Source: Pseudomaricurvus alkylphenolicus
GTDB lineage: Bacteria; Pseudomonadota; Gammaproteobacteria; Pseudomonadales; Cellvibrionaceae
Direction: 5' to 3'
Length of the DNA stretch: 64,000 nucleotides
Assembly: GCF_011683955.1 (NCBI RefSeq)
Contig: NZ_JAAQPI010000006.1
Location: 186,001 to 250,000, forward strand
Shown here: positions 1 to 10,617 of the stretch, piece after piece
How positions within the stretch are numbered: position 1 is the stretch's first letter
Layout: each line of letters begins with the position of its first letter
The notes under the pieces: generated by a model
Told to the model about the DNA's origin: nothing
The model's database searches: none
What the model saw: only the letters and a program-made list of their open reading frames with translations
Translations under genes and position numbers: made by a program

Positions 1-106
1 CGTCGCCGCTGTTAACCAGCTTCGCACGCGCACTGAGGATAACCGCCACCAGCGCAAGCACGATGCCGGTGAACATCACGACACCTAATACGATTGTAAT
101 ATCCAT
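1..106 (-). CDS. nqrF: NqrF, Na+-translocating NADH:quinone reductase subunit F (5' end only)
   Basis: The first 35 codons of nqrF are present; the rest lies beyond the left window edge. The visible peptide starts [20 protein letters not shown], the single N-terminal transmembrane helix that anchors NqrF. In the family this is followed by a 2Fe-2S domain and an FAD/NADH domain that take electrons from NADH; those parts cannot be seen here. The ATG at 106 lies 20 bases after the nqrE stop with a GAGG ribosome site before it, so it is the last visible gene of the nqr operon. Identity rests on the N-terminal sequence and operon position. Confidence 0.9.
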   Translation of the reverse strand, partial: MDITIVLGVVMFTGIVLALVAVILSARAKLVNSGD

Positions 107-126
107 ACTTCGTAATACCTCGCTGA

Positions 127-735
127 TTACAGGTCAATGCCGCCGAAGGACATAAAGCCAAGAGACATCAGACCCACGGTGATAAAGGTGATACCCAGGC
201 CACGCAGACCGTCGGGTACATCGCTGTACTTCATCTTTTCGCGGATACCGGCCAGAGCGGTAATCGCCAGAGCCCAGCCAACACCGGAGCCGATGCCGAA
301 CACGGCGGATTCCGCCAGATCGTAGTCACGCTCTACCATAAACAGTGAGGCACCCATGATGGCACAGTTCACGGTAATCAGTGGCAGGAAAACACCCAGG
401 GCGTTGTACAGCGCAGGTACGTACTTATCCAGAACCATTTCCAGGATCTGTACCAGTGCCGCGATCACACCAATGTAGGTAATCAGGCCGAGGAAGCTCA
501 GGTCCACTTCCGGGAACCCGGCCCAGGCCAGGGCGCCGTCAGCCAGCAGGTAGGTGTACAGCAGGTTGTTCACCGGTACGGTAATACCCAGTACCACCAC
601 AACGGCAATACCCAGACCCAGGGCCGCGTCCACCTTCTTGGAGATCGCCAGGAAGGTACACATTCCCAGGAAAAAGCTCAGGGCCATGTTTTCGATAAAA
701 ATCGCCCGCACAAACAGGCTAAGATAATGTTCCAT
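127..735 (-). CDS. nqrE: NqrE, Na+-NQR membrane subunit E
   Basis: NqrE is a 202-residue polytopic inner-membrane subunit of the sodium-pumping NADH:quinone oxidoreductase. Six hydrophobic segments are visible. NqrD and NqrE are homologous and pack as a pseudo-symmetric pair; family work places an iron cofactor between them, bound by cysteines, and a matching cysteine is present in the VNCAIMG segment here (TNCIVMG in NqrD). The ATG at 735 has an AAGGAGG ribosome site, and the gene begins three bases after the nqrD stop, so the two are probably translationally coupled. Length and sequence are normal for the family. Confidence 0.96.
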   Translation of the reverse strand: MEHYLSLFVRAIFIENMALSFFLGMCTFLAISKKVDAALGLGIAVVVVLGITVPVNNLLYTYLLADGALAWAGFPEVDLSFLGLITYIGVIAALVQILEMVLDKYVPALYNALGVFLPLITVNCAIMGASLFMVERDYDLAESAVFGIGSGVGWALAITALAGIREKMKYSDVPDGLRGLGITFITVGLMSLGFMSFGGIDL

Positions 736-738
736 CGC

Positions 739-1392
739 TTAAGCCTCCTTAATGGTGTTGGGACAGATCTTGAACTCTTCCTCTTCTACCTGATCAGGCT
801 TGTAGGCACGAATGCCCCAAATGATCAGACCAATCAGGAAGAACGCACTGGGTGGCAACAACAGCATGCCGTTGGAGACGTACCAGCCGCCTTCAGTGGC
901 CAGCGGCAGAATCTCATAACCCAGCAACTTGCCGGAACCGAACAGCTCACGAATCGTACCCAGGGCAATCAGCAGCGCACTGTAGCCAAAACCGTTACCG
1001 ATGCCGTCCAAGAAGCTTGGCAGTGGTGGGTTTTTCATGGCGAAGGCTTCCGCGCGACCCATCACGATACAGTTGGTAATGATCAGACCCACAAATACCG
1101 ACAGTTGCTTACTGACATCGTAAGCCACCGCCTTCAGTACCTGATCCACCACGATTACCAGTGAGGCAATAATGGTCATCTGGATGATGATGCGGATGTT
1201 GCCCGGGGCGTGGTTACGCACCAGAGACACAAACAGGTTGGAGAAGGCGCACACCACGGTCAGTGCAACACACATCACCAGGGTCACCTTCAAGGAGCTG
1301 GTGACCGCCAGCGCCGAACAGATACCGAGAATCTGCAGGGCGATGGGGTTGTTTTCAAGAATTGGCTTTAGCAGTAGCTCTTTCACTTTCAT
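739..1392 (-). CDS. nqrD: NqrD, Na+-NQR membrane subunit D
   Basis: NqrD is a 217-residue hydrophobic subunit of Na+-NQR, homologous to NqrE and to RnfE. Six membrane helices can be read, with the conserved [13 protein letters not shown] stretch near the middle holding the cysteine proposed to bind the inter-subunit iron centre. The C-terminus is charged ([17 protein letters not shown]). The ATG at 1392 follows the nqrC stop by two bases and has a GGGGAGG ribosome site. Start, length and position are all typical. Confidence 0.96.
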   Translation of the reverse strand: MKVKELLLKPILENNPIALQILGICSALAVTSSLKVTLVMCVALTVVCAFSNLFVSLVRNHAPGNIRIIIQMTIIASLVIVVDQVLKAVAYDVSKQLSVFVGLIITNCIVMGRAEAFAMKNPPLPSFLDGIGNGFGYSALLIALGTIRELFGSGKLLGYEILPLATEGGWYVSNGMLLLPPSAFFLIGLIIWGIRAYKPDQVEEEEFKICPNTIKEA

Positions 1393-1394
1393 GA

Positions 1395-2159
1395 TTAAGC
1401 CTCCCCATTCTTCAGATTGGTCAGGAAGCCGGCGAAGCCTTGCTCGCCCAACCAGAACTTGATCAGGTTATCGACGCCCTTACCAGTGAGCGTAGCGCCC
1501 GACAAGCCATCGACCTCGTGTTCAGAACCCACAGTGGCCGGTCCCTTTTTGACGGTCAGGCCCACGGTGCCGTCAGCCTTGTAGGCTTTCTTGCCCGGGA
1601 ACAGTCCTTTCCAGTTGGGATTATCCACCTCTCCGCCGAGGCCCGGCGTTTCGGCGTGCTCGTAGAAGCCCATACCAACCACAGTATTGAAATCAGACCC
1701 CAAAGCCAGGAAGCCGTAGAGCGTGGACCAGAGACCGTAGCCCTTAATGGGCAGGATCACGGTTTCAACACCATTGGCACCCTCCACCAGGTAGACCTTG
1801 GCAACATCAGCGCGGCTGGAAATCTTGGCGATATCCTCGTCACCGGACAGCTCCTTGGAGCGGGCCGGATCCTTGGAAGCCTTGCGCTGATCGTACTTGT
1901 CAGTGCCCTCTTCCACCTCGGTGAATTTACCGGTATCCAGGTCAACCAGTTTGGTGGTGATCTGCTTGAACTGTTCTTCAACACTCTTGCCGTCTTCCAG
2001 CAGGCCTGCGGCCAGCAGGATATTGCGCTTGAAGTCCAGTGACTTGTTAGCGATCTGCGCGGGCTTGAGCATCACTGCTGCGGTGGAGACCACCACGGAG
2101 CAGACGATACACAGCGCCAGCGCGACGCCGATAGTTTTTCCAATAGTATCGTTAGACAC
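1395..2159 (-). CDS. nqrC: NqrC, FMN-binding subunit of Na+-NQR
   Basis: NqrC (254 residues) carries one N-terminal membrane helix (about residues 8-28) and a periplasmic FMN-binding domain. The C-terminal motif [13 protein letters not shown] contains the S-G-A-T sequence whose threonine bonds covalently to FMN in this family. I chose the GTG at 2159 because a GGAGG ribosome site lies about eight bases upstream; the longer reading from 2228 adds a non-homologous leader that overlaps nqrB. With the GTG start the gene overlaps the nqrB stop by eight bases, which suggests coupled translation. Confidence 0.95.
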   Translation of the reverse strand: MSNDTIGKTIGVALALCIVCSVVVSTAAVMLKPAQIANKSLDFKRNILLAAGLLEDGKSVEEQFKQITTKLVDLDTGKFTEVEEGTDKYDQRKASKDPARSKELSGDEDIAKISSRADVAKVYLVEGANGVETVILPIKGYGLWSTLYGFLALGSDFNTVVGMGFYEHAETPGLGGEVDNPNWKGLFPGKKAYKADGTVGLTVKKGPATVGSEHEVDGLSGATLTGKGVDNLIKFWLGEQGFAGFLTNLKNGEA

Positions 2160-3345
2160 GTGCCAACCTCCGCTTAATGTTCGACTGAACCACAAAGTGG
2201 TCGATGAGCGGGGCAAACAGGTTGGCAAACAGAATTGCCAACATCATACCTTCCGGGAAGGCCGGGTTAGCCACGCGAATCACAACCACCATAAATCCGA
2301 TCAGGGCGCCAAACCACCACTTGCCAGCGTTGGTCATGGAAGCCGATACCGGGTCGGTGGCCATAAAGATCATGCCGAAGGCAAAGCCACCAATCACCAG
2401 GTGCCAATGCCAGGGCATTGCCATCATCGGGTTGGAGGACGGGTCACCAACGAGGTTGAACAGGCTTGAGGTCAGGAACATACCTAACATAACGCCGAGA
2501 ATGATGCGCAGCGATGCGATTTTCATCGCCACCAGCACCACACCACCGAGCAGGATGGCCAGGGTGGAGGTCTCACCAATCGAACCCTGCATATGGCCGA
2601 AGAACGCGTCCATCCAGGTCAGTTGGCCCTCAAGGGCTTGCATACCGTCTGCGGCAGCCACAGACAGCGCAGTTGCGCCGGTGAAACCGTCCACGGCTGT
2701 CCACACCGCGTCGCCGGACATTTCCGCCGGATAGGCGAAGAACAGGAAGGCGCGACCCGCCAGTGCCGGGTTAAGGAAGTTTTTACCGGTTCCGCCGAAG
2801 ACTTCCTTGGCGATAACCACACCAAAACTGATACCCAGGGCCGCCTGCCACAGGGGCACATCGGGCGGGCAAATCAGGGCAAACAGCACCGAGGTTACGA
2901 AGAAACCTTCGTTGACTTCGTGACCACGCTTGGCAGCGAACAGCACTTCCCAGAAACCACCGACGATAAAGGTCACCGCGTAGATGGGCAGAAAGTAAAG
3001 GGCGCCGTGCAGGATATTGTCGAACCAGCTGTTGGCGTCAAATGAGGCGATAAATACATCGCGCCAGTTGCCAATCTCGGTCAGGCCCAGATCCGCCATG
3101 GCGGTGTTGGCCTGCCAGCCGACGTTGTACATACCGAAGAACATCGCCGGGAAAGTACAGACCCAGACGGTGATCATAATGCGCTTGAGGTCGATACCGT
3201 CACGAACGTGGGAGCTGGTCTTGGTCACATCGTTGGGACGGAACAGACCGGTATCCACGGCTTCGTAGAGTGCGTACCACTTCTCGTATTTACCACCCTT
3301 GTGAAAGTGCGGCTCCATATTGTCTAGAATTGTGCGTAAACCCAT
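2152..3345 (-). CDS. nqrB: NqrB, main Na+-channel and FMN subunit of Na+-NQR
   Basis: NqrB (397 residues) is the large membrane subunit that carries the sodium path and binds riboflavin and covalent FMN. The sequence shows the amphipathic N-terminus ([13 protein letters not shown]), about ten hydrophobic segments, and the FTGATALS motif whose threonine is the FMN attachment site in characterised enzymes. The ATG at 3345 has an AAGGAGG site and lies three bases from the nqrA stop. Length is close to the usual 400-415 residues, and no domain is missing. Confidence 0.97.
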   Translation of the reverse strand: MGLRTILDNMEPHFHKGGKYEKWYALYEAVDTGLFRPNDVTKTSSHVRDGIDLKRIMITVWVCTFPAMFFGMYNVGWQANTAMADLGLTEIGNWRDVFIASFDANSWFDNILHGALYFLPIYAVTFIVGGFWEVLFAAKRGHEVNEGFFVTSVLFALICPPDVPLWQAALGISFGVVIAKEVFGGTGKNFLNPALAGRAFLFFAYPAEMSGDAVWTAVDGFTGATALSVAAADGMQALEGQLTWMDAFFGHMQGSIGETSTLAILLGGVVLVAMKIASLRIILGVMLGMFLTSSLFNLVGDPSSNPMMAMPWHWHLVIGGFAFGMIFMATDPVSASMTNAGKWWFGALIGFMVVVIRVANPAFPEGMMLAILFANLFAPLIDHFVVQSNIKRRLARV

Positions 3346-3348
3346 GCC

Positions 3349-4692
3349 TTAACCCTCCTTCTCAATACGGGTCAGGTTATTGCGAAGGATGGGGCCGTAC
3401 TCGTATTTGCCGGGGCAAACAAAAGTACAAAGGGCCAGATCCTCTTCGTCCAGTTCGAGGCATCCCAGTTTCTGGGCCATATCAGTGTCGCCCACAATCA
3501 GGGAGCGGAGCAGCTGGGTTGGCAGGATGTCGAGCGGCATAATGCGTTCGTAGGCGCCGATGGGCACCATGGCACGCTCTGAGCCATTGGTGGAGGTAGT
3601 CATATCAAACTTCTTGCCGGAGAAAAGGCTCGACACGTAGATGCTCAGCGCGGAGAAGTTGTCAAAACCGGCGCGCAGGTAATGCAGGAACGGACGGTCG
3701 CGCCCCTCTTCCAACGCGCAGATCTGCTGGTGATAACGACCCACGAACGCAAAAGCGCCGGAAGCGGTACGGCCACCAAACACAGAACCGGAAACCACGC
3801 GGTTGTCGCCGGATTTCAGCTGACCCGCGGTAAGCTCATCGATGCTGGCACCGACTCGGGTACGAACCAGACGGGGCAACTCAACCTGAGGGCCGCCCAG
3901 GGCGATAATGCGCTCAGTAGGCAATACACCCGTGGTGAACAGCTGGCCAAAGGCGATCACATCCTGATAGCCGATAGTCCAGACCGTCTTGCTGACGCTG
4001 ACAGGATCGAGGTGGTGGATGTGGGTACCGGCGTTGCCGGCTGGGTGCAGACCACCGAACTCGTGTGAGGAAACGCGGCTGTTATTGCCAGTGAAGACGT
4101 CGGCGCCTTCGGCTTTGCACACGTATACCTGACCGGCGGTCAGCTTGCTCAGCACAGTCAGGCCGTTGACGAAATCATCGCGGTTTTCGCGGATGATCAA
4201 CTCCGGATTGGCCGCCAGCGGATTGGTATCCGTGGCGGTCACAAAGATGGAGTTGGGCGTGGTGGCCGGAGCCGGCACCTTGCTGTACGGACGGGTGCGC
4301 AAGGCGGTCCAGAGTCCGGAATTCACCAGATTCTCTTTCACCTGCTCCTCAGACAACGAGGCCAATTGGTCCACGCTGTACTGGGCGAAGCTCTCGGCTT
4401 CATCACCCTCGACATCGATAACGACAGACTGCAGTACACGCTGAGCACCGCGATTGATCGCGGCCACGGTACCGGCGGCAGGCGCCGTGTAGCGCACCCC
4501 CTCAGTCTTCTTATCGGTAAATAGTAGCTGCCCTAGCTTCACTTTGTCGCCGACCTGAACGGCCATGGTAGGCTTCATACCGTGGTAATCAGCACCAATT
4601 ACGGCGACAGAGCGAATCCGCGGGCCATCGACAATGGCCTGCTCGGGAGCCCCGGATATGGGTAGATCCAATCCCCGACGGATATTAATCAT
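3349..4692 (-). CDS. nqrA: NqrA, cytoplasmic quinone-linked subunit of Na+-NQR
   Basis: NqrA (447 residues) is the soluble subunit bound to the cytoplasmic side of Na+-NQR. The start [18 protein letters not shown] is characteristic, and the C-terminal part keeps the short [13 protein letters not shown] cysteine segment. I chose the ATG at 4692: the open frame extends to 4776, but the extra residues do not match the family and include basic low-quality sequence. It is the first gene of nqrABCDEF, and all joints to nqrE are tight, so one long transcript is likely. Confidence 0.96.
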   Translation of the reverse strand: MINIRRGLDLPISGAPEQAIVDGPRIRSVAVIGADYHGMKPTMAVQVGDKVKLGQLLFTDKKTEGVRYTAPAAGTVAAINRGAQRVLQSVVIDVEGDEAESFAQYSVDQLASLSEEQVKENLVNSGLWTALRTRPYSKVPAPATTPNSIFVTATDTNPLAANPELIIRENRDDFVNGLTVLSKLTAGQVYVCKAEGADVFTGNNSRVSSHEFGGLHPAGNAGTHIHHLDPVSVSKTVWTIGYQDVIAFGQLFTTGVLPTERIIALGGPQVELPRLVRTRVGASIDELTAGQLKSGDNRVVSGSVFGGRTASGAFAFVGRYHQQICALEEGRDRPFLHYLRAGFDNFSALSIYVSSLFSGKKFDMTTSTNGSERAMVPIGAYERIMPLDILPTQLLRSLIVGDTDMAQKLGCLELDEEDLALCTFVCPGKYEYGPILRNNLTRIEKEG

Positions 4693-5243
4693 ACGTCTCT
4701 GCCTAATCACTCGTTTGAAAGTTGTGTCGGCGCTGCGAGTGCAACGCCAAAATATTCTTCTCCAGCCGCTGGACACCGCGATTTATTAACGACACACCTT
4801 GAGAAGCCGATCAATTTGCACTCAGAACGGGCAAATAGGATTCAAATTCGGCGATTCAAGTGTAGTCGATCGCAGTCAACTTGCACTCGGCTGTTTGGAG
4901 TTTCCTGTCGGGATACGGCTTTGGGACGCTGTCGCTCACTTGTCATCAATACAGCTTTTAATGCTGCTTTATCGCCGTTTTGTTCTCTCTGCTGCAAAGC
5001 CCTGTGACGATCTAAACGCCATCTCAGGAGCGCTGGAGCAATAACCCTAGTCTGTTTGCAGGTTCCCCAAAATAAACGGGCGCAATTATAAAGATCAGTG
5101 GCGTCACTTGCCAGTGATAAAGTGTGTTTTCAGCGCTTTTTCTGTCGGAAAAAGCCTGATTTCTCAAGATGTTAGGCCTGGAAGGGAATTTTGGACGATT
5201 TAGCAGTCAGAATTGATTAAGGAGGCTGATCAGGGTGGAGGGG
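4693..5243. other. Non-coding region upstream of nqrA
   Basis: About 550 bases separate nqrA from the hairpin after the GAPDH gene. No open frame here has coding character: short frames on the plus strand give cysteine- and serine-rich peptides without family resemblance. The stretch holds a possible minus-strand promoter and an imperfect inverted repeat, described separately. If that promoter is used, nqr mRNA would have an untranslated leader of nearly 400 bases. I see nothing else that I can name. Confidence 0.5.
5085..5118 (-). promoter_or_regulatory. Possible nqr promoter with overlapping inverted repeat
   Basis: On the minus strand a perfect TATAAT lies at 5090-5085. Seventeen bases upstream is TGGCAA (5113-5108), a weak -35. 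The -35 half sits inside an imperfect inverted repeat: ATCAGTGGC (5094-5102) faces GCCAGTGAT (5110-5118) across seven bases, eight of nine positions paired. A repressor or activator could bind there. The -10 match is seen directly; use for nqr is inferred from orientation only. Confidence 0.35.
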
Positions 5244-5279
5244 AAAGGGAAGCAGCAACCGCAGCTACTGCTTCCTTTT
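5244..5279. terminator. Hairpin downstream of the GAPDH gene
   Basis: A 12-bp stem with one G-T pair (5244-5255 with 5268-5279, core GGAAGCAG/CTGCTTCC) surrounds a 12-base loop. It begins about 16 bases after the GAPDH stop. On the plus strand the 3' arm ends in TTTT; on the minus strand the arm is followed by CCCTTTCCCC, so the T-run is poor in the direction of the GAPDH transcript. Confidence 0.5.
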
Positions 5280-5294
5280 ATATAGCTACTGAAA

Positions 5295-6746
5295 TCAACC
5301 CTTGGGGTAGATATCGTAGGAAACACCGCACATGTCTTCGAGGCAGCGAACCACCTGACAGCTGTAGCCGTATTCGTTGTCATACCAGCAGTAAAGAACG
5401 GCGCTGCTACCCTCGACGATGGTGGCGCGGGAGTCAAATACACAGGCGTGACGGGAGCCGACAAAGTCGCTGGACACCACTTCCGGAGAGTTGGTGTAGT
5501 CGATCTGCTGCTGCAGCTTGGAGTACAGGGCAGTCTCACGCATGTAGGTATTGAGTTCCTCTGCCGTCGTCTCGCGACCCAGCTGCAGGTTCAAAATGGC
5601 CATAGAGACGTTAGGGGTGGGTACGCGAATGGCGTTGCCGGTCAGCTTACCCTTCAGCTCAGGCAGAGCCTTGGCAACCGCCTTGGCTGCACCGGTTTCG
5701 GTGATCACCATGTTCAGTGGCGCACTGCGACCCCGACGCTCACCTTTGTGGTAGTTGTCGATGAGATTTTGGTCGTTGGTGTACGCATGCACCGTCTCCA
5801 CGTGACCGTGGTTGACGCCGTACTCGTCCATCATCGCCTTGAGAACAGGCGTAATAGCATTGGTGGTACAGGATGCTGCGGAGAGGATATTGTCCTCAGC
5901 GGTAATATCACCATTGTTGATGCCGTAAACGATATTCTTGATGTCGCCCTTACCGGGCGCCGTCAGGATTACCTTGGAGGCGCCAGGGCATTCCAGGTGC
6001 TGACCAAGGCCGGCTTCATCGCGCCACACACCGGTATTGTCGACGATGATCGCGTTGTTGATGCCGTATTCGGTATAGTCAACTTCAGCGGGAGAATTGG
6101 CGTAGATCACGCGAACTTCGTTGCCGTTCAGCACCAGGGTATTGGTCTCTTCGTCGACTCGGATAGTGCCCTTGAAAGAGCCATGTACGGAGTCACGACG
6201 TAGCAGGCTGGCGCGCTTCACCAGATCATCCGCAGCTTTGCCCTTGCGCACAACAATGGCGCGCAGGCGCAGCACATCACCGCTGCCGGCTTTTTCCACC
6301 AGCAGGCGGGCGACCAGGCGGCCGATACGGCCAAAACCGTACAAAACGACATCCTGAGGCTCAGGCAGAGGCTTGCTGGCGCTGCCGACGGCGTCGCCTA
6401 CTTCAGCCTGGATAAATTCACTGACGCTGGCACCGTTGCCGCTTTTCATGAATTTAACGGCGATCTTGCCCAGATCAATATGGGCAGGTCCCAGATCCAG
6501 CTTGGACAGCTCTTCCAGCAGCGGATAGGTTTCAAACTCGGACAGTTCGTTCTCTTCCACCTGACGTACGCGACGATGCGCCTTCATCAGCTCGATCACA
6601 GAGAGGTTGACGAGGGAGCGGCCATACATATACAGCTTGACGTTGCGCTCACGGTTCAGCTTACCAATGAGAGGGATCATCGCCTCAGCGAGGGCTTCAC
6701 GCTCTTTCCAGTCCTTGAAAAAATCGTCTGGCTTGGGTCGGTTCAC
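5295..6746 (-). CDS. Extended glyceraldehyde-3-phosphate dehydrogenase
   Basis: This NAD(P)-dependent GAPDH of 483 residues oxidises glyceraldehyde-3-phosphate to 1,3-bisphosphoglycerate or runs in reverse. The Rossmann motif GFGRIGR is at residues 137-143, the catalytic cysteine is C293 in SAASCTTNAITP, and H320 lies in VETVHAYTNDQ. The core is about 150 residues longer than ordinary GAPDH (about 330), owing to a helical, charged N-terminal part (residues 1-130) found in a pseudomonad GAPDH class that also sits beside mfd. The start is GTG at 6746 with AGGTGA before it. The gene is divergent from mfd. I cannot tell the preferred direction or cofactor from the sequence. Confidence 0.93.
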   Translation of the reverse strand: MNRPKPDDFFKDWKEREALAEAMIPLIGKLNRERNVKLYMYGRSLVNLSVIELMKAHRRVRQVEENELSEFETYPLLEELSKLDLGPAHIDLGKIAVKFMKSGNGASVSEFIQAEVGDAVGSASKPLPEPQDVVLYGFGRIGRLVARLLVEKAGSGDVLRLRAIVVRKGKAADDLVKRASLLRRDSVHGSFKGTIRVDEETNTLVLNGNEVRVIYANSPAEVDYTEYGINNAIIVDNTGVWRDEAGLGQHLECPGASKVILTAPGKGDIKNIVYGINNGDITAEDNILSAASCTTNAITPVLKAMMDEYGVNHGHVETVHAYTNDQNLIDNYHKGERRGRSAPLNMVITETGAAKAVAKALPELKGKLTGNAIRVPTPNVSMAILNLQLGRETTAEELNTYMRETALYSKLQQQIDYTNSPEVVSSDFVGSRHACVFDSRATIVEGSSAVLYCWYDNEYGYSCQVVRCLEDMCGVSYDIYPKG

Positions 6747-7102
6747 GAGTTGTCACCTTCAAAATAGTTGGTCGTGGTTTGGCGCTAAAAACACAGTAAT
6801 TTCAACACCATGCCTCCATCAGGAGGAGCGCTATTATCGTGATTCCAAATGGCCGGCGCAAGCAACTAAGCGAAATCTAAGTGAATTACAAGTCCTTTGG
6901 GAGGTTTTGTCCCAGCAATTTAATTCAGTTACAAAATAATGAACAAAAACCGTGTATTTCCGCCAACTGATGGGCCGAAATAGCCACTGCAAAATCAGCT
7001 CTTTAAAGCAAATCCGGACAATCCCGGCTACAATACCCCGGCATTTTATTATCGAGTTACTATCGAGCCCTTAAATCGGGACCTTTCTGTCGAGCCAATC
7101 GA
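6747..7102. other. Divergent intergenic region between GAPDH and mfd
   Basis: No coding frame is convincing in these 356 bases. They must hold promoters for both neighbours. A plus-strand TACAAT at 7029-7034 is a reasonable -10 for mfd, about 70 bases before its ATG, though I see no good -35 at the right spacing. CCTCC-ATCA-GGAGG near 6814-6827 forms a short hairpin of unknown meaning. Confidence 0.4.
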
Positions 7103-10100
7103 ATGACCATAAGCAACACCGCCACCAGTGCCACCCCTCTTAACCCTGCCCTTAACACCAAATCGGGCAATAAACAGCAGTGGGGCAACTTACCTGGCAG
7201 CGCCAAAGCACTCGCCATTCACTCCGCGGCACGGCAACACGACAGCCTGACACTGGTTATTGCGCCCGATACAGAATCGGCCCGACTGCTTGAATCCGAA
7301 CTGCGTTTCTTTAATCATGCGGATGACCCATTACCTATCCTGCATCTGCCAGACTGGGAGACCCTCCCCTACGACAGCTTTTCCCCGCACCAGGACATTA
7401 TTTCCGAACGCCTGCTGACGCTGTATCAATTACCGCGCACCGAAACCGGTATTCTGGTGGTTCCGGTAAGCACATTGATGCACCGGCTGGCTCCGGCATC
7501 GTTTCTGGCCGGCAACAGCTTAGTGCTCAAACCCGGACAGAAATTTGTCATTGAACATATGCGCCTGCAGCTGGAAAACGCCGGCTACCACTGTGTGGAA
7601 ACCGTGTACGAACACGGTGAATTCGCTATTCGTGGCTCCCTGATCGACATCTATCCCATGGGCAGTGAAACCCCATTCCGCATCGATCTGTTTGATGACG
7701 AAGTGGAAACCCTGCGTACGTTCGATCCGGAAAGTCAGCGCTCTGTCAATCAGGTCGATGCCATCGAGTTGTTACCGGCAAAAGAATACCCGCTCGACAA
7801 AGCCGGCATCGCCCGCTTTCGCAATCGCTGGCATCAACGCTTTGATGTCGACCACAAGGCTTGCCCGGTTTATCAGGACATCAGTTCCGGGATCAGTCCG
7901 GCCGGAATCGAGTATTACCTGCCGCTGTTCTTTGAGGTGTGCAGCACGCTGTTTGATTACCTGCCTCAAAGCAGCCAGGTATTTTTGCTGGAGCGCATCG
8001 ACGAATCCACTGAGCAGTTCTGGCGCGACCTGACTGAGCGCTATGAAAGCCGCTGCGGAGATCTTCAACGCCCGATCCTCAAACCCGCAGAGATGTTTTT
8101 GTCCGCAGGCGAACTATTTGGGTATCTCAACACCTACCCGCGCAACACGCTGGACAATGCCATATTGGATCCGGGCGCAGGGCGTCGCAACTTTAACTGC
8201 CGCCCTTTGCCGAATATCAGCGTCAATTCCCGCTCCGACACGCCACTGGCGGAGCTGGAAAACTATCTGTTGAGCACCAGCCAGAGGGTGCTGTTTTGCG
8301 CGGAGTCCGCCGGTCGCCGTGAGGGCCTGCTGGAATTGCTGAACAGAATTGATGTGCAGCCCGCGCAGTTGGATCAATGGCAGGATTTTGTCGATAGCGA
8401 CGAACCCATTGCCATTACTATTGCGCCCATTGATCGAGGTCTGAGCCTAGAAGAGCCCAATATCACCTTGATCACGGAAACTCAATTGCTGGGTGAGCGG
8501 GTGCAGCAGCGACGACGCCGTCGCCAACAGCAAGATGCCGGAGAGTTGGCCATTCGCAATCTGACGGAACTGCGCATCGGTGCACCGGTGGTTCACATTG
8601 ACCATGGCGTCGGCCGTTACCTGGGCATGGAAACCATAGCGGTCGACGGCCAGACCAATGAGTTTTTAACGCTGGAGTACGCCAACAAAGCCAAACTCTA
8701 TGTGCCGGTTGCCAGCCTTGATCTGATCAGTCGCTATTCCGGGGCGGACGATCAAATGGCGCCGCTGCACAAACTGGGCAGCGAACAATGGAGCAAGGCC
8801 AAGAAAAAAGCCGCTGAGCAGGTGCGTGACGCCGCGGCAGAATTACTCGATATTTACGCTCGCCGTGCTGCTCGCCAAGGCTTTGCCTTCGAAGACCCCA
8901 AAGAAGCCTACGAACGCTTTGCGGCGGGTTTTCCGTTTGAAGAAACCGCTGACCAGGAAAATGCCATCGAAGCGGTGTGGAACGATATGATTTCCAAGCA
9001 GCCGATGGATCGGCTGGTGTGCGGCGACGTTGGCTTCGGCAAAACAGAAGTCGCCATGAGAGCAGCGTTTATCGCCACTCATTCCGGCAAGCAGGTCGCT
9101 ATGTTGGTGCCCACAACCCTGTTGGCGCAGCAGCACTTCGAGAATTTCCGCGACCGATTTGCCGACTGGCCCATTCAGGTGGATGTGATGTCGCGCTTCC
9201 GCTCGGGCAAAGAAGTGGAAGGTGTTCAGGGCAAACTGGCCGAGGGAAAAATCGACATTGTTATCGGTACCCACAAGCTGCTGCAGTCGGACCTCGACTA
9301 CAAGAACCTTGGACTGTTGATCATCGATGAAGAGCATCGCTTTGGTGTGCGTCAAAAAGAAAAACTGAAATCTTTGCGCTCGGAAGTCGACATTCTGACT
9401 CTCACGGCGACGCCCATACCACGTACCCTGAATATGGCCATGTCCGGCATTCGCGACTTGTCGATTATTGCCACGCCACCCGCGAAGCGACTCTCCGTTA
9501 AAACCTTTGTTCGCCAGAATGATCCGGCCATGACCAAAGAGGCAGTATTGCGGGAAATTCTCCGTGGTGGGCAGGTGTATTATCTGCACAACGAAGTAAA
9601 GACCATTGAAAAAACCGCAAGAGAACTACAGGAACTGGTTCCAGAGGCGCGAATTGCGATTGGCCATGGCCAGATGCGTGAACGCCAGCTTGAACAGGTG
9701 ATGAGTGATTTCTACCATAAACGTTTTAATGTGTTGGTGTGTACGACTATTATTGAAACCGGTATCGATGTCCCCAATGCCAACACCATCATTATCGATC
9801 GTGCCGACAAATTTGGGCTGGCACAGCTCCATCAATTGCGTGGCCGCGTGGGTCGCTCCCATCACCAGGCCTACGCTTATTTGTTGACGCCCCACCCCAA
9901 GGCCATGACCGCTGATGCTCAGAAACGCCTGGAAGCCATTGCCCAAACCACTGATCTCGGTGCCGGTTTTACCCTCGCCACCCACGACCTGGAGATTCGC
10001 GGCGCCGGAGAATTGCTGGGGGATGAACAGAGCGGACAAATGGCAAGCGTTGGTTTCACCCTTTACATGGATATGCTCGATCGCGCCGTGAAGGCCATCA

Positions 10101-10585
10101 AGGATGGTAAAACCGAGAACATTGAAGAGGCACTGGATACGGGTATCGATATCAATCTGCGACTGCCCGCTCTGATTCCGGACGATTATCTGCCCGATGT
10201 GCACTCGCGCCTGATGATGTATAAGCGCATTTCCGGCGCCGCTGACGACGATGCCCTGCGCGAACTGCAGGTGGAAATGATTGATCGCTTCGGACTTCTG
10301 CCGGATGCCTGCAAGAACCTGTTTAAGATCAGCAGCCTCAAACTGCGCGCCCAGACGCTGGGCATCCGCAAACTGGAAGCCAGCCCCACCGGAGGACGCA
10401 TCGAATTCGGAAAAGTCACGGAGGTGGACCCGTTAACCATTGTAAAAATGGTGCAAAACCAACCGCAGAAATACCGCCTGGAAGGTGGCAGCCATTTAAA
10501 ATTCACCCTTGATATGGATAATAGCGATACACGCATCAAGCGGGTGGATGATCTGTTGCAACAACTTGGCGGCAATGCCGCCTGA
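7103..10585 (+). CDS. mfd: Transcription-repair coupling factor Mfd
   Basis: Mfd (1160 residues) pushes RNA polymerase stalled at DNA lesions off the template and recruits UvrA for excision repair. The N-terminal third is the UvrB-like module, the RNA-polymerase-interacting domain follows (about 490-560, starting near HIDHGVGRYLG), and the RecG-like translocase carries Walker A GDVGFGKT at residues 641-648 and the DEEH Walker B box at 742-745. The C-terminal TRCF domain is complete. Length matches pseudomonad Mfd. It is followed after 32 bases by the csiV-like gene and is probably co-transcribed with it. Confidence 0.98.
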   Translation: MTISNTATSATPLNPALNTKSGNKQQWGNLPGSAKALAIHSAARQHDSLTLVIAPDTESARLLESELRFFNHADDPLPILHLPDWETLPYDSFSPHQDIISERLLTLYQLPRTETGILVVPVSTLMHRLAPASFLAGNSLVLKPGQKFVIEHMRLQLENAGYHCVETVYEHGEFAIRGSLIDIYPMGSETPFRIDLFDDEVETLRTFDPESQRSVNQVDAIELLPAKEYPLDKAGIARFRNRWHQRFDVDHKACPVYQDISSGISPAGIEYYLPLFFEVCSTLFDYLPQSSQVFLLERIDESTEQFWRDLTERYESRCGDLQRPILKPAEMFLSAGELFGYLNTYPRNTLDNAILDPGAGRRNFNCRPLPNISVNSRSDTPLAELENYLLSTSQRVLFCAESAGRREGLLELLNRIDVQPAQLDQWQDFVDSDEPIAITIAPIDRGLSLEEPNITLITETQLLGERVQQRRRRRQQQDAGELAIRNLTELRIGAPVVHIDHGVGRYLGMETIAVDGQTNEFLTLEYANKAKLYVPVASLDLISRYSGADDQMAPLHKLGSEQWSKAKKKAAEQVRDAAAELLDIYARRAARQGFAFEDPKEAYERFAAGFPFEETADQENAIEAVWNDMISKQPMDRLVCGDVGFGKTEVAMRAAFIATHSGKQVAMLVPTTLLAQQHFENFRDRFADWPIQVDVMSRFRSGKEVEGVQGKLAEGKIDIVIGTHKLLQSDLDYKNLGLLIIDEEHRFGVRQKEKLKSLRSEVDILTLTATPIPRTLNMAMSGIRDLSIIATPPAKRLSVKTFVRQNDPAMTKEAVLREILRGGQVYYLHNEVKTIEKTARELQELVPEARIAIGHGQMRERQLEQVMSDFYHKRFNVLVCTTIIETGIDVPNANTIIIDRADKFGLAQLHQLRGRVGRSHHQAYAYLLTPHPKAMTADAQKRLEAIAQTTDLGAGFTLATHDLEIRGAGELLGDEQSGQMASVGFTLYMDMLDRAVKAIKDGKTENIEEALDTGIDINLRLPALIPDDYLPDVHSRLMMYKRISGAADDDALRELQVEMIDRFGLLPDACKNLFKISSLKLRAQTLGIRKLEASPTGGRIEFGKVTEVDPLTIVKMVQNQPQKYRLEGGSHLKFTLDMDNSDTRIKRVDDLLQQLGGNAA

Positions 10586-10617
10586 AACCGCCCTTACTGA
10601 TCGTTTCCCGGAGTAAT

